Origin: Trichaptum fuscoviolaceum
Taxonomy: Eukaryota > Basidiomycota > Agaricomycetes > Hymenochaetales > Trichaptaceae
Assembly (NCBI GenBank): GCA_910574455.1
Contig: CAJSYZ010000004.1
Location: 4,226,599-4,290,598 of the forward strand
Direction: 5' to 3'
Length of the DNA stretch: 64,000 bases
Shown here: in pieces, positions 12,801 through 28,857 of the stretch
Position numbering within the stretch: the first letter of the stretch is position 1
How the letters are laid out: every line of letters begins with the position of its first letter
Translations under genes and position numbers: made by a program
Notes under the pieces: generated by a model
The model's input: the letters and a program-made list of their open reading frames with translations, nothing else
Told to the model about the DNA's origin: nothing
The model's database searches: none

Positions 12801-14237
12801 ACTCACGTTCGCGATCAATATCATCCTTGAGCGTACGCTCGCGCTCTCGCTGCCGTTGCTGTGCTTGTTGGATGCTGAGGCCTCCCGTGACATACGCATT
12901 ATCCCGTTCGCGTTGTTCGCGGTCGCGGTCGTGATCCCGGCCGTTGCTCGCGGTCACCGTGTTAACAGAAGCCATGGCGGGAGCGTCACGGCCATGACGA
13001 GCCTGGATAAGGAAAAACACAAACAAATGTCAATTGATTACGTCCTCTCGGAATTAATGCCTCCCCGGGGTCCCGTCTCCGGACTACGAGCCCCACTCGG
13101 GAAGATAGCGTAATGACATACCGTATTCGATTCGCTGTCGTAGGGCCGCAGCGAGCTCATGACTGGCGCCTGAGGGCCGCCAACGGGTGCGCCCGAAGCA
13201 TCCAGCGCCCGACGCCCCGAGACAGGCGACACGCTCGGCGGTAGTGGCAGCGACACAGACGTGGACTGTGAGGGCGGTGGTCGCCTTGAAGTATTCGGGA
13301 CACCGGGCGCCTGACCGTGACCGGAATGCGCGTGGTGGTTGTGCAGGGCCGGAGACTTATGAATCGAAGCCGAAGTCGAAGAAGTCGAGGGAGAACCCGT
13401 CTTCTGGGGAAGCGGCGGGGAAAGCTGCTGCTGTTGCTGTTGCTGCTGAGGCACGACCGAAAACGTATTCACTGGCGAGCGGGAGGCGTGAGTGTGCAAG
13501 CGTCGATCTTGCTCACGATTGAAATCTCCGCCATGTCCTACGACAGAGCGTCGGTCTCTCTCCCGTAGTTCTCTCTCCCTCTCTCGTTCATATTCACGGG
13601 ATGGATAAGGGACGACAGGCGAGGATGGCTTGCCCAGCGTGGGCACCGCCTGGCGCGAGTGAGAATGAGGCTGCGATAGATTCTGCTTCCGCTCGCGTGC
13701 GCCTGGCCCATACTCTGGCGCTCCCTCTGGCGGTGCGCCAGGGCCCATCATGAGCGGCTCTCGGTGTGCCGTCAGGGGAGAATGGAACAACGGCGGGCCT
13801 GGCACAGATGCACTCGCAGGCGGCGGCGGTGAGTGCGCTCGTGACGACGACGATGGAGGCAGAGGCGGAAGACCAGGGCCAGCAGGCGGAGGCGCTCTAG
13901 TGTTCTCAAGACTGTATGAGCGCACCGGGGGATGCGAGTCGTAGTCGCGCTCGCGTGCTGCGCTGCGGAACGACCCGTAAGGCGGATGAGAGGTCGATGA
14001 CGAAGAGGCCGTGTTGGCGACAGGCGAGAACGGGCGGGTGGGCGAGCGCAGAGCAGCTTGAGGCTGCCTCACCGACTCTCTCTCATGCCTCAGCTCATTC
14101 TCTCTGTCCCATTGCTCCCTATTTCTCTCCTGCTCCCGCCGCTCACGCTCACGTTCCCTGTCCTCTCGCTCCCTTTGATCCTGTCTCCTGCGGTGATCCT
14201 CAGATGGTGACTCTTGGAGGAGACTTCTGAGGTCCAT
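9821..14237 (-). CDS. RXT3: Large Rxt3-type Sin3/Rpd3L histone-deacetylase complex subunit
   Basis: Four exons encode about 1,390 residues. The first two thirds are low complexity: RERERE/RDRDRE charged runs, Pro/Ser stretches, His/Gln-rich blocks (11,500-12,700) and an eight-residue polyglutamine tract near 13,430. The folded part (near 11,000-11,380) reads HVTILIPTTYLP, RPRIWGGG, RRIYTDDSDLVLCALHAGRISW and VRDVGQYIGGPSALARG. The IWG..YTDDSD core is the signature of Rxt3, a subunit of the large Rpd3 deacetylase complex. Splicing to the next exons gives LRNRSQRLLEYAERRL and GRFKYDPTIVKFSLFP, consistent with one gene. Long open frames on the opposite strand are compositional shadows. Identity rests on one domain; yeast Rxt3 is much shorter. 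A nuclear role in transcriptional repression is inferred. Confidence 0.75.
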
Positions 14238-15103
14238 GGCCTTTTGTGACGCCCTTATCGTCGTCGCTGTGTATGATGGTGAAAGACAGAGGTCAGATGT
14301 TCTTGTAGGGCTTGGAATGGAAGTGGGAGGAAGAAAGGCGGGATAGGATGTTTTGCGAGGAGCTCACGATCAGCCCGATGCAATCTGGCCTTTGGCGTCG
14401 GCAACGGCTATAGTAAACACAGTAAACTTGGCTACAACACGTGGCTAGTCTTCCTCCGCGATCTCACTCAAGGCACCCTTCTCACCTACCTCCTTTTCTC
14501 TTTTATGCCCTTCAAGATCTTGAGCGGAGCAAGAGCCGCTGCTGCTGCACAATGAACGATGATAGTGAGAGTCGGAGACAAGGACCGTCGTGTCACAAAA
14601 TGAAAGGGTGCTCGGGAAAGGGGATCGTCATTTTAAATGGATCTGGACCCTGAAAGCCCTGATCTCAAAAGTCAATCCAGATCCAAAATGGGAATATTTC
14701 AAACGTAATCAATTCCCTTTCTTGGTACCAATCCTCTTCAAGTTTGAGCCGAACTTTTGGTGAGCCGACCAGCGTCTAAAATAACCAACGGTGAGATCTC
14801 ACTATCCGTGCAGTATTTGCACGCACTTGAGCTCAATATGTTACCTTCAAGGCATATATAGACTTTAAAAGATTCAGAGCCTGGGATCAATCGCACATTT
14901 TTTCCCGTTATTATCTTTCAAAATTACACACTGAGAGATTTATAGGCACTCGTCGGTGAGGGGACATAACCCTCCGCTGCATCCTTTCTTTCGAAAACCA
15001 GCATCTAATTCAATGAATGTAATCTAATTTCTTACACAAACTGTGCGCGCAGTCTAGGTGGTGTATGCGAACATGACACTCAGCAACAGTGAGTAGAGGT
15101 CTA
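14238..15103. other. Intergenic spacer, RXT3-like promoter / DGAT2 3' end
   Basis: About 870 bp with no supported gene. A 70-codon frame at 14,441-14,653 has no recognisable domain and lies in the presumed RXT3-like promoter. The stretch from 14,650 to 15,050 is AT-rich with no repeat structure I can see. Confidence 0.5.
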
Positions 15104-17200
15104 TCAATCAATTATGCTCAGCTCTCTTTTCCTCTGCTTCGCAAAAACGTCCTTGTAAGTGTCCCATATTCTGATATATGATTAGCTTCCTCCATATGCT
15201 CATAGGCTGATAAAACACCTACCGATACAACTCCTCGATATATAGCTTTTGCACGGCGTGTATCTGGTCGAGTGTCGGCTTCTCGCATCGCTCAACGTTG
15301 ATCGGTCTTCCAACTGAGAATCAGAGAATATATTCAAAATCAGATTTCTTTCAGGGTAAGCATTGATAAAAAGCACTCACCAACTGATACAATCCGCCGT
15401 CGGTATGGCATCAAACCTAGGTTATCTGCGCGTTCCCAAGGGCGTCAAAGGCGAATAACTAGCAATTATGAGCGACATACAATTTAACATCCCACGTCCA
15501 TGGAATAGCGGCAACGTGAACCCGAACGCCGCCTGAAATTTCTTTTGCAGAGCATACACCATCGTCCCGCGCTCGTTGGGCATTTGTTCGAAGATCTGAG
15601 TAACATGGACCCATCAGCTCACGCATGATTGCAGGAATAGAACACAGAGAAACACATACGTCATTCTCTCCAAACGAGAACACGGGTACTAGATCCGCGC
15701 TGCCGAACCGAGTAGATGAGCATATGCATCCTTCGCGAAGTTCGGAATCACTTTGCCCAGAATGACAAACTCACCCATATTGGATCGCGAGCTTGATGAA
15801 GCCCAGTCTCTTCCTCAATGTCAGATCCGCTGTACCCGGGTGCGCGCTCAAGCTTTCCGCTGCCCCGCCTACGACGATGCAAATTGCGCTCCCTTCGCCT
15901 TCTTTCAGTATGTTCGCGCATGACCCGCGGGATACGCTGCAGATGCCCAGAGCCAGCAGAACATCGCGGTACACCGGCATCCGGAAATTTGATGCAAGGG
16001 TAAGCAGATGTGGTCGGATGCCAGGATATGCTTTCGTGAAGCCTGTTGCTTCGGTTGCAAATGTTGCTAGCGCGCCCCTGTTCGGAGTGAATAATGAGAC
16101 GATCATTAGAATTAGTCGAGGCGTACATTCCAATGATACCTAATTTATTCAAATATCAATTTCAACTGTCATTCAGCGGCATAGAAAACAGACTAACCGT
16201 GTGGATGATATCCAAAGATATATGGTCGATCTGTAGGCAAATCCTGCTCCTAGACGCGCAAGTTAGCTACGCTACAGTGAATTGAACGTAACATCCAACC
16301 TTTTTCATTCTGCGCAATTACAAGGTTGATCAGATGTCAAGCGACAACAGGAGCGCAGGATACTCACGAGGCAGGGTAGTATTCCGCAAAATATCTCCAG
16401 AATCGAGCACTCCGAAACCATTGGCTAGTCCGGCCCCCGTGCTCAGGTGCCTTGTCAATATAGCGCACCCAGATAATGTACAGCGCTAAGAACGGCCATA
16501 GTTTAGGGAAGGAACTGACGAACAGGAGTTCATTCGTACTTATGAGATCAAGAGTAAAACTTAGGGTGAAGATGACACACCATAAAAAAAGGAAGATGAA
16601 GAGACAGATGGAGAGCGAGAGTTCCCAAACTGCCACGGCGAGCGTCTGCAGTCGACGTACGCGGGGTACAGTCGCGGGCACAAAACTGATCAAGAAGCAT
16701 AGTATCATAAATGCAAGACGTCAGATAACCCTGTCCTTCGTAGCTCCTCATCATTCGCGCAGACAGCGGATTCAACAGTGATGCAGGGAAGCAGATCGAC
16801 CAACAAAGGGTCGGACGCCCAACCCGCATTTGCTTCCGCCTCCGCTCACAACGAACGAGCTCGTATCGACAACAAGTAGCACAGAAAGGACTTACTCGAC
16901 GCGCTCTCGAAGGGCGGTAGCGGCAGCGGAGTGCGCACGACTCGCCTGCGCCTGGATGGCGTCCACCGGGACGCGCAGCCTCTCCCTCAGGTGCGTCGAG
17001 CTCAGGCTACTCAAGCTCGACGCGAAGCTCGTCGTCCTTCCTAGCCCCATCGATGACGGCGACGGCGGCGCCAGCAGACTCGCATCTCCCACCGACATCG
17101 ATGTTATGCTCGCCACGCTGCTCGGTGGAACTGAGTTCAAGTTTTCTGAAAGTCCGGAGCCCGAGCCCGAAGTGTGAATGCCCGAGGTGCGTTCTGCCAT
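15104..17200 (-). CDS. DGA1: Diacylglycerol O-acyltransferase, DGAT2 family
   Basis: ER/lipid-droplet enzyme that transfers an acyl group from acyl-CoA to diacylglycerol, the last step of triacylglycerol synthesis. Diagnostic DGAT2 motifs appear in order: FAEYYPAS, DRPYIFGYHPHG with IIGMYAS in the next exon (catalytic HPHG, near 16,190), VSRGSCANIL, IVVGGAAESLSAHPG, LVPVFSFGEND, and FHGRGMLNY followed by GLMPYRRRI and VVGRPI. The C-terminus ends KRELSIID. The N-terminus is a Ser-rich extension of about 100 residues. Two close hydrophobic segments follow (ELSLSICLFIFLFLW and LWPFLALYIIWV), the membrane hairpin of the family. The start used is ATG 17,200 (MAERTSG); an in-frame ATG at 17,257 (MRRQQYS) would add 19 residues. 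The gene is intact with many short introns. Confidence 0.92.
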
Positions 17201-20610
<3,410 letters not shown>

Positions 20611-21444
20611 AATGTAGTCTATGAGTTAATTTTGTAGAAGAGGACTGCTGAGCGAGCTCGCAGTTGGGGTTATAAAGGTGGGATGAAGTGTACGCGCGGC
20701 CTTAGTAGGACAGTGACGAAGCCCAGATAAGCCTGCCCTGATCAGTGAGCTTGCTTAGTCATCCAAATACACTTGCTCTTCCCTAGTTTGTTCCAGTCCC
20801 TTCCTTGGACACGTTTCCTCTTCCACGAACGGACAAAGTTTACTATGAATATCTCGCGGTTAATGAATGCTACTTAGCAAGCTCGCTGCTCGAGCGCACG
20901 GCTTGCATACATCATCTATCCGTATCAATCTTACTGTGACTCCTAAAAGGTCCCGCGTTTCTTGCATTAATCTTGATGATGACTAGTATAGCATCCTGCT
21001 GTGCCCTTTCCTACTGCGACATTCCTCGAGGCATCCTTTAATTTTCTCCTGCTTCTCCGTTATTCTCTGAATGAGGTTTCTTGTCGGTCATGAAATCTCG
21101 TATCTATCGATGTATCTTTCGACCTTCGTCTTCGACGCATCCAGTTCCATCCAATAGGTCACACGAGTCACTTGCATCATCATGACCCTCCTCAGAATCG
21201 GGTGCTACCATTGTCTTTTCCAACATCCGCCCCAAAACCCAATCGATGTGTGTGAGTTGACTGAATGTAAGGTAGAAATTTGAGGTGCAAAGACGAAGGA
21301 CAGTACCTTCAACTCCTCGTTCGAAAGGTTGATTCTGCCCTAATTGGCGATTGCGACAAACACACAGAAGATATGTAGGTTATGTATAATTGTTGCAAAC
21401 CAAATTGCGATTATGAATTTAATATTATGGTATTGGATCTAGAG
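20611..21444. other. Intergenic spacer, CDC48 promoter / GatA 3' end
   Basis: About 830 bp without a supported gene. It should hold the CDC48 promoter next to 20,611 and the 3'UTR of the amidotransferase next to 21,444. I see no clear heat-shock or proteasome-type element. Confidence 0.5.
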
Positions 21445-23323
21445 CTAGATTATGTCCATAATTTTACTTCCGATGTCTATAACGTGTTCGTCAGAACCCC
21501 ATTGCCCGACGATGCTAACACCCAAAGGCCACCCATCATGACCGACACCAGCAGGCACGGAAAGTGCAGGCAGTCCCGCGAGCGATGCTGGCACTGTAAG
21601 CACATCTTGGACGTAAGCTTCAAGCTTGCTCATCTTGTAAGTCTCATCAAGAAGGGGAGCCGTTCCAACCGCAGATGGATGAAGCAGCACATCAACGTTT
21701 CCAGCTGGCAGCTTCCCCTTTCGAAGAGGATTAGCATTGCGAAAAACTTGGTCAAAATCATTCTTAATGACATTGCGGATGCGCTGGGCTTGTAAGAAGT
21801 AGTTATCAAAAGCACTACGCCAGAGACAATTAATTGAGAGCTTAGTAGTGTAAATAGATACTTACTCTGCAGTGAGAGCGTATGTCCCGAGAAGGATACG
21901 TTTCTGCACCTCATGCCCAAAACCCTTCGAGCGGCTGTAAGCATAAACATTGGATACTTTCTTTCTGTCGGCCTTGGGAGGGGGCGCGACTCTGAGGCCT
22001 GAGAGAACCGCTGAGTTAGTCGGTATGGCGGTGGAGCTTAGCTACTTTCGCATACCATAGTGAATGCCCGAATATTTAGCTAAATTGCTACTCGCCTCCG
22101 CACTTGCGATGACATAGTATGCACTAAGTGCATATCGCGTGGATGGTAGCGAAATTGGGACAACCTTCGCACCGGCGCCCTTGAGCTTCTTTATAACCCG
22201 CTTGAAGGGCCCTAATGTTGTGCGGTCTAGTTCTGAGGGGAAATATTCCTAAGAATAGAGTCAGTGATTCAATGCAGATAAGATGCGGACACGTTACAGA
22301 CTTGAGGAATGCCAATCACTAGATCCTTGATGCTTGCTGCTTTGGAAGGATAGGCGTCGCTGATCTCACGACGAAGGTCTTCATTAGCAGACGTCGGATC
22401 CTTTGGATCGTGCTGTGACAGCAGTTCTTTTCTTCGCCCTTAGAATGCATGGGTGAAGGGAAAAATAGCCGTGACTCACTGAAGATCGGCTGAATAGCAC
22501 ATGCATTGCCTGCCATTATGCCGACACAATCGAGGCTATCTGCGTATGAAACGATACCCCATCTTACAAGGTAAAATTCTTAGTTGATTGAACCACCGAG
22601 ATCTGAAGATGTCGAACCTACTGATTAAACCGTATGATGGCTTTAGACCCGCGATCCCACAGTATGCCGCTGGAAGGCGCGTAGAGCCTCCTGTATCAGT
22701 GCATAAGGCCCTAAAGGATAAATTCCATGAGATTCAGTTCTCCTGTACGCAAAGGCTGTCGTACACGTCGCAGAGGCCAGCAGCAACAGCAGCTGCACTT
22801 CCGCCAGAGCTTCCACCAGCTGACCGTTGTTCCTGACTTGTTTGCACAGTCTGATCTGACGGCTTGAACGGATTCGAGACTGGCCCATGGATTGAATGTA
22901 TGTTATGCGAGCTAAGATCTCAATGTCAGCACGGCTTATACCTTAACTAGAAATATAACGCAGCGTACCCCATCCCGAGCTCATCACAGTTTGTCTTGCC
23001 CACAATTTGATGCCCAGCCTCACGAAGTATCTGTACAACAGTTGCATCGTAGGGGGACGTGAAATCTATTTTGATGGACTTAAAAATGTAATGTTTGTGA
23101 TAGTTGGTCTATACTCACTTTCGAGCATGGCGGAGGAACATGAAGTCTTGAACTCCCTCGTACATATGTTATCCTTGACCGCTATGCGAAGTGAACCATT
23201 TGATCGTGGACTTATTGCTTCCTTATCTGAGAATAGTGCAGTCAATGACCAGTGAAAGATGGGAACAATAGCAGGACTGACGTTGGCAGGCATTGCTTTG
23301 GCCCACAAACGCGTTACTTTCAT
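21445..23323 (-). CDS. HER2: Glutamyl-tRNA(Gln) amidotransferase subunit A, mitochondrial (amidase family)
   Basis: Amidase-signature subunit of GatCAB/GatFAB, which converts Glu-tRNA(Gln) to Gln-tRNA(Gln) in mitochondria using ammonia from glutamine. The Ser-cisSer-Lys triad is visible. Lys50 lies in RIAVKDNI; the serines are in [16 protein letters not shown] and [10 protein letters not shown]. Other family blocks are [79 protein letters not shown] and [15 protein letters not shown]. The first exon (ATG 23,323, [10 protein letters not shown]) is a plausible short targeting segment. Introns are in phase, for example at [11 protein letters not shown] near 22,710-22,760. Yeast HER2 and human QRSL1 are the counterparts. 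The gene is divergent from MAK11 across about 300 bp. Confidence 0.93.
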
Positions 23324-23627
23324 GGCTTAATATCTCTGTGCTAAGCCGTCGTGCTACCGCATATTGTTTTTGTTTCGCCAGTTGGTAGCAGCTCCTTAGA
23401 GACGTAGATTTTCTAACATGCATAACACTGAACAGTGTGCCGATAGCTTCCTCAGAATTGCGTACACATGCTAGAAAGACGGATAAATGAAGAAGGACAC
23501 TGGCCAGGCTACTTCAACTGGTGCGCCTATTTATAGCCTGTGAAATTTACTCTTCTTGATTGAAGCATAGTACATGGTTCGGACGTCCTTACACTTCTAT
23601 ACCTTCCTCGCTCGTATATTTCAAGAC

Positions 23628-25269
23628 ATGTCTCAGAAAGAAGGAGAAAGTGCACCCAGAAAGAAGGTCAAAACATCCGGTGTACCCTTGAAGTCAGCTC
23701 TCAAAAACTCCAAATCTACTTTCACGAAAGCCAATTTGAAGGCAGTTCGCGCGATGTCTCCAATACCTGCAGTAAAAGCTGATTATACAAAGCCAAAGAC
23801 TCCTATAAAGTCATCCGCTGTGTCGAAAGATCATGTTCAAATGCGACCAAAAGCCTCAGAAAAAGGAAAGGAGAAGGCCACAACCCCTGCTCCTCCCACC
23901 ACATTCAAGGTCGTAGCTGGGACGTACGAAAAACTGCTCTATGGGCTGGAAGGCTCGTATTATACTGAGGATGGACAACCACTTGAAGCTCCACGACTAA
24001 AGCCTATCTTTATCTTCCCATCCCACGTTGCGAGCGTGAAAGCCGTCGCAGCTTCACCGAATGGAGGGAAATGGCTCGCAACTGGAAGTACAGACGAGAT
24101 TGTTAAGGTCTGGGATCTAAGGAGAAGAAAGGAGATCGGTGGACTTGTTCAACATGAAGGTGAGTTAGTCAATCAAATTGCTTCTGTATACTTACGCTCA
24201 ACTCTGCTCGACAATTTTAAGGCTCCATTACACACCTCACCTTTCCGACTCGTTCTCACCTCGTCAGCTGCTCGGAAGATGGAACAATCTGCTTGTACCG
24301 CGCGCGGGACTGGGTGCTGCTGCGTCAGCTTAGGGGACATAAAGGTCGGGTAAATTGTGTTGCAGTGCATCCATCTGGAAAGCTAGCTCTCAGCGTCGGC
24401 AAGGATCGCACACTGAGGATGTGGGACCTCATGAGAGGGAAGGGAAGCGCTAGTGTAAAATTAGGGAAGGAAGGGGAACTCGTTCGCTGGTCAGTAAAGG
24501 GCGATCGATTTGTGGTGCAGACCGGGTCAAGCATCGATATCTACACGACTGTAAGTTCATTCTCGTCCTCATTTCATATAGCCACCATTAATATATTTTT
24601 CTTACAGGACATGTCACTTCTTCATACAATTACTCATGGCTCTCGAATTCAAGATGTACTATTCTGTCAGCGAGTCACTGACTCTGCCGCTTCAATCGAC
24701 GATGATGACAGCTCTGAGCTTCTCCTAATCGCAGCGGAGGATAAAAAGGTTACAATATATGACTCCTCTAGTAAAGATAGTACGTCTTTGCCCATCGTCG
24801 GATATCTTGTCGGGCATCAAAATCGGTATGGCTTTTGTGATCTCCTGGTTTTTTTATTACTGACACAGTGGGTTACAGTGTAAAAGCTATCGATATCCTT
24901 TCCGTAGCCATTCCCTCTTCACCATCAAACCCGCGTACATGGACGAGAATTGTCTCCAGTGTTTCTTCGGACGGCTTTATACGTATCTTCGACCTTGGTG
25001 CACTTCCGGCGCCTCATTCAACCTCGACTGATTCGGACGGGGAGAAGAGGGAAATTCCAGCATTAGAATCAATCGCTGAATATGATACGAAAGGTAGCCG
25101 ATTAACGTGCTGCACTCTAGCAGATGGCGAGGAACCTACGAAGGCCGGGACTGGAAAGAGAAAACGCGTGGAAGTCAGCAGTGATGACGACGCTTCCGAT
25201 GTCGAAGAGCAGGATGATGAGGTCGACGAAAAGCTCAATAGTGACGATGAAGATGATGCGGATGTTTAG
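23628..25269 (+). CDS. MAK11: WD40 ribosome-biogenesis protein, Mak11 / PAK1IP1 family
   Basis: Nucleolar WD-repeat protein needed for 60S maturation in yeast (Mak11), related to human PAK1IP1. The N-terminus is Lys/Pro-rich. The family-typical FKVVAGTYEKLLYGLEG opens the propeller. Repeats include WLATGSTDEIVKVWDLRRRKE, LRGHKGRVNCVAVHPSGK, LALSVGKDRTLRMWDLMRGK, WSVKGDRFVVQTG and SSDGFIRIFDLG. The tail is acidic (SSDDDASDVEEQDDEVDE) after a KRKR motif, common in nucleolar proteins. I use ATG 23,628 (MSQKEGES). An in-frame ATG at 23,574 would add 18 hydrophobic-leaning residues. The 3' end is only 48 bp from the convergent GPATCH1 stop. Confidence 0.87.
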
Positions 25270-25317
25270 AATTAATAGGTTTTACAGATATATACATATA
25301 CTATTTACTACCAAGAA

Positions 25318-28300
25318 CTACATGAAGTCCACAGCTCGCTTTCTTCCTCTAGGCGGTCCCATTTCTTGAGCTTTATCCGGTGGTTTACTAACTTCAGACA
25401 ATAACGTTGGAGGTACTGCCAAATTGTGCACAATCTCTGGAGGTGGCTTTTCAACCCACATACTCTCGTCGTCTTCCCCTTCTTTAGGCGTTTCTTCCTT
25501 CCGTTTCTTCTTTCGTTTTTCCCTTCCCTTTTCTTTCTCCTTCTCTTTGTCCTGAGATTTACCATCAACAACACCTTCACCATCCTCATCAACCTCAAAG
25601 GATACGAGCACCTTCCCCTTCCTCTTCTTATCTTTATGCTTCTTTTCTGGTTTGTCCTTGTCTTTATCCTTCTGCCGCTCTGTACGAGGTACGAATGTTG
25701 GCTTGAAGGATGCCAAGTCTACAGCATGAGTCTGGTCTGCAGAGCTACCATTGCCTGCGTAGGCAGCTTCTGAATTTGGCAGTTGAGGAGCAGCAGGATC
25801 CTGAGGAAGCTTCGAACTCGAAGCCAACGAGATATCTTTTCTGTCCGACGATGGGACCTCCTCTTCCTCCTCACCCTCGTCTTCCTCATCACTAGCGAAG
25901 ATAGCCTTGAAGATGTCACGAGCGGGCTTCTCGTATGTGAGGATATCCTGACCCTGCGTCTCATCTTCCCCTAGCCCTATGTTCGCGAGGTCGCGTCTTC
26001 CTTTGCTTGATCCATTCAATCCTGAAGAATTGGGGAGCTTTCCGTCGTTAATCAGGGTCGAGCCAGCAGATCCATCTGTAATCGCCAGCACGCCCGCAGA
26101 TTCGAAGCCGCCACCGGGCATGGTAGAGGTTGTTGTCCGCGAGTCAGTCTGGGGCGTAGGAAGCTCAATCTCGGGCTCTTTAACCCCAAATCGTTTGCAG
26201 AGAAGGCGGGCAGGCATCCATGACTTTACCTCCCGCGTCAATGGCCCATACATCCCCATTCGGGCTGCATTCTCCTTCGGACTCTCTTCCTTCTTGGGCT
26301 CCTCGACCTTCTCCGCGCTGGGTCTCGACAGATACGACTCTGACGTGCCCTTCTCTGGTTGATGTAGACCCACAACGGCCTTCGGACCTCCTTCGATGAT
26401 GGCCGCGCTCGTAAAACGGCCTGCCATAGCAGCACTGGCAGGTTTGAAAATCGCGGCGCTTTTGGCGTAATCTTCCAGCTCCTTTGAAAAACTTTCTGCT
26501 GATTGCCCGGGAGTACGGCCGAAGGGGATCGAGTCCTCCCCCGCAGCCTGTGCCTGAAGAAATGCAGTATACCGAGCCTGTTTTACCGGATCTGCAGTAA
26601 ACGGCTGGAATCCTTGCAGCGCCATCTTCGCTACATGAGGGTCGAGCCGTGGAACGGAGGAATCCTGGTCGGGACCAGAAGGACCAGGTGTTGGGGTAGG
26701 GGCGATATCAACTCCTCCAGAAGCAAGATTCTTCAGTCGATCGCGGTCTTTTGGTGCCAGATAATCAAATACAGAGCGAGGCTTTGTGTTGAGAGACGTT
26801 TCTCCTAGGAGATTACCTCGCTTAACATGAGGTGAGCGTCACATCGATGATGGTTCATAGAACAAAGCGCACCTGTCCGGCAGTCATTGACTTTGACCAT
26901 GTTCCCTGAACAGGTTTCGCTGCAACATCTTCGCGATCTTTTGAACCGTCTTTTATATTTTCCTTGTCTTGTTCCCATACACGGCGAGGGTTTGGAGACC
27001 AATCTTCTGGAACCTTTGGCAATGGGAACCTAAAGGCCCATTAATCATGATAAGTTGTCCAATTTGACTTAACGTACCAAACATCCTGTATGACCGGTTT
27101 ATCCGAGATGACGAAACCCGGTAATACAGGCGTCCCATCGTTGAACCTTGATCGTTTCTCCTCTAAGTGTTCTGATTTGACATTCTCAGCCTGAGAGGAT
27201 CTCTGCCTGAAGCCATGAGTGCATAACCACAAATCAGAATAAACACCTTACAGGCCTATTCCCGCCACTCCGCGAACCGATTATTATTCGATCATCGTCT
27301 TCTTCTTCGTCATAGGCTATGCGTCGGCTGCTACGACCAGTACCAGCGTCGTATACGTCTAAGTCATCCTCGTCCGCATCATTGAGTGCACCAAGTCCAA
27401 AACCGGCTAAGATTTGACATCTGAATATCTCAAATACATTGACTCAATGGAACGACATACCACTTATATTTGGTCCACTCTTAGTCCCAGAGTCCACTGC
27501 AAGTGCATCATTTAGACTCAGCCCTGGCACATACCCCAAACCAGACGAATCCTCCTTCTTTCTGAACACCGGTACCTTAGTGTCTCTCTGTGGATACAAA
27601 TGCTTCTTTGCCTCATCATGATCATCTGCAGGAGCAAGATCGTCACTAGTTCCGAGAGGCGCAGAGGCACGAATATCTTGTTTCCTCCTCTGCTCGTATG
27701 TTAGCTTGGGACCAATACCATGCCCAGGACGCCAACCCATTTTCTTGAGAATACGGGCTCCTACAGAGTCAACGGGAGTTGGCAAGAGGGCTGCTTGAAG
27801 CGCGGTCGTCATCGAGCTGTCATACAGTGTTAGTGTGATCAATCATAGAGTATATATTAACGCACTCTTGTCCTTCGACCTCCATTCCTTTTTTCCTTCC
27901 TCTCTCCCAAAAGTCTACGTCCATCTCATCGGTCGTATCCACCAACTTCTGACCGTCCCGCAATTCCGACATATCTTCCTCATCCATAAAGTCCTCTGGA
28001 CGAGCGGCCTTTGCCTTCGCCCTTTCTGTACGAGAGGACTTGAAAGTTGAAGGTGCCCATCCTGGATTCACAGTTGTTAATTATAAGTGGAAACATAGAC
28101 AACCCATATACATACCTTCCTTCGATCCGACAGAATTGAAGTAACCGGCTGAGAAGCCTCCTGTGAAGGCACCGTGCAATCTTCTACGACCTTTCTCATC
28201 TCTAACCTGTGCAAGATGGAGTTGGTATTGTATCTCGTGATGCAACAAACCCACCACTAACTTCCTGCTTCCATAGTGGAACAAACTCGCCCGTATCCTT

Positions 28301-28476
28301 AGACTTCTCTAGAGGTGGCAACGGTGTACCTATCTAGAGAAAGATAGAATATATCAGGATACGACAGAGCAACACTTTATGACTATACTCACTAAACAAA
28401 AGTTCTCATTGGCCTTTGAACTCGCTGTATCGACACCGAGGTCATTTAGCTTGCGTTTTAAACGAGTCGTATGCAT
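25318..28476 (-). CDS. GPATCH1: G-patch domain protein, GPATCH1 / TGH family
   Basis: Spliceosome-associated RNA-binding protein. The N-terminus from ATG 28,476 ([14 protein letters not shown]) leads into the family-specific block [20 protein letters not shown], then [19 protein letters not shown] and [10 protein letters not shown]. The G-patch follows as [17 protein letters not shown] (near 27,710-27,760). Later come [57 protein letters not shown] and the [20 protein letters not shown] segment near 26,190-26,260, all typical of GPATCH1/TGH. The C-terminal third is acidic then very lysine-rich, with no fold visible. The gene has many short introns. Catalysed steps are not known for this family; a role in splicing is inferred from homologues. 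Confidence 0.88.
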
Positions 28477-28857
28477 GTTTAGAAATTATCGGTGATAGTA
28501 GCCCCTTATCCGAGCACTTTATCAAGAATAGCACTGCAGATACACATACAAGGAGCCTCTACAACATAGACGAAAGTGAAGTAAGGTCACGGTAGCTCAA
28601 GACTTCGAGTGCCACTAGCAGTGTGAACGATCGAAGTTAAATTAGATAATCGACCTTGAACTCGTTCTAAGTTCAACATCATGATGTAGTTTCAAGTCGC
28701 CGGCCGGTCGCTTCAACTCTTTTCGGAGGCTGTTCGCCTCCAGATCCAACCTCAAGCCGCCATCGACGACGTCAGAGAGTACTTATGAGAGTCGAAGGAG
28801 ACTTGTGCATGACCCGAAACCCAACTGCCTGTTGTTGATGATTTACCACGACGTACG

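Noticed and set aside
12306..14230. Long plus-strand frames antisense to the RXT3-like gene.
   Set aside because: They follow from the GC-rich, repetitive codon usage of the real minus-strand exons, which splice correctly and carry a domain.
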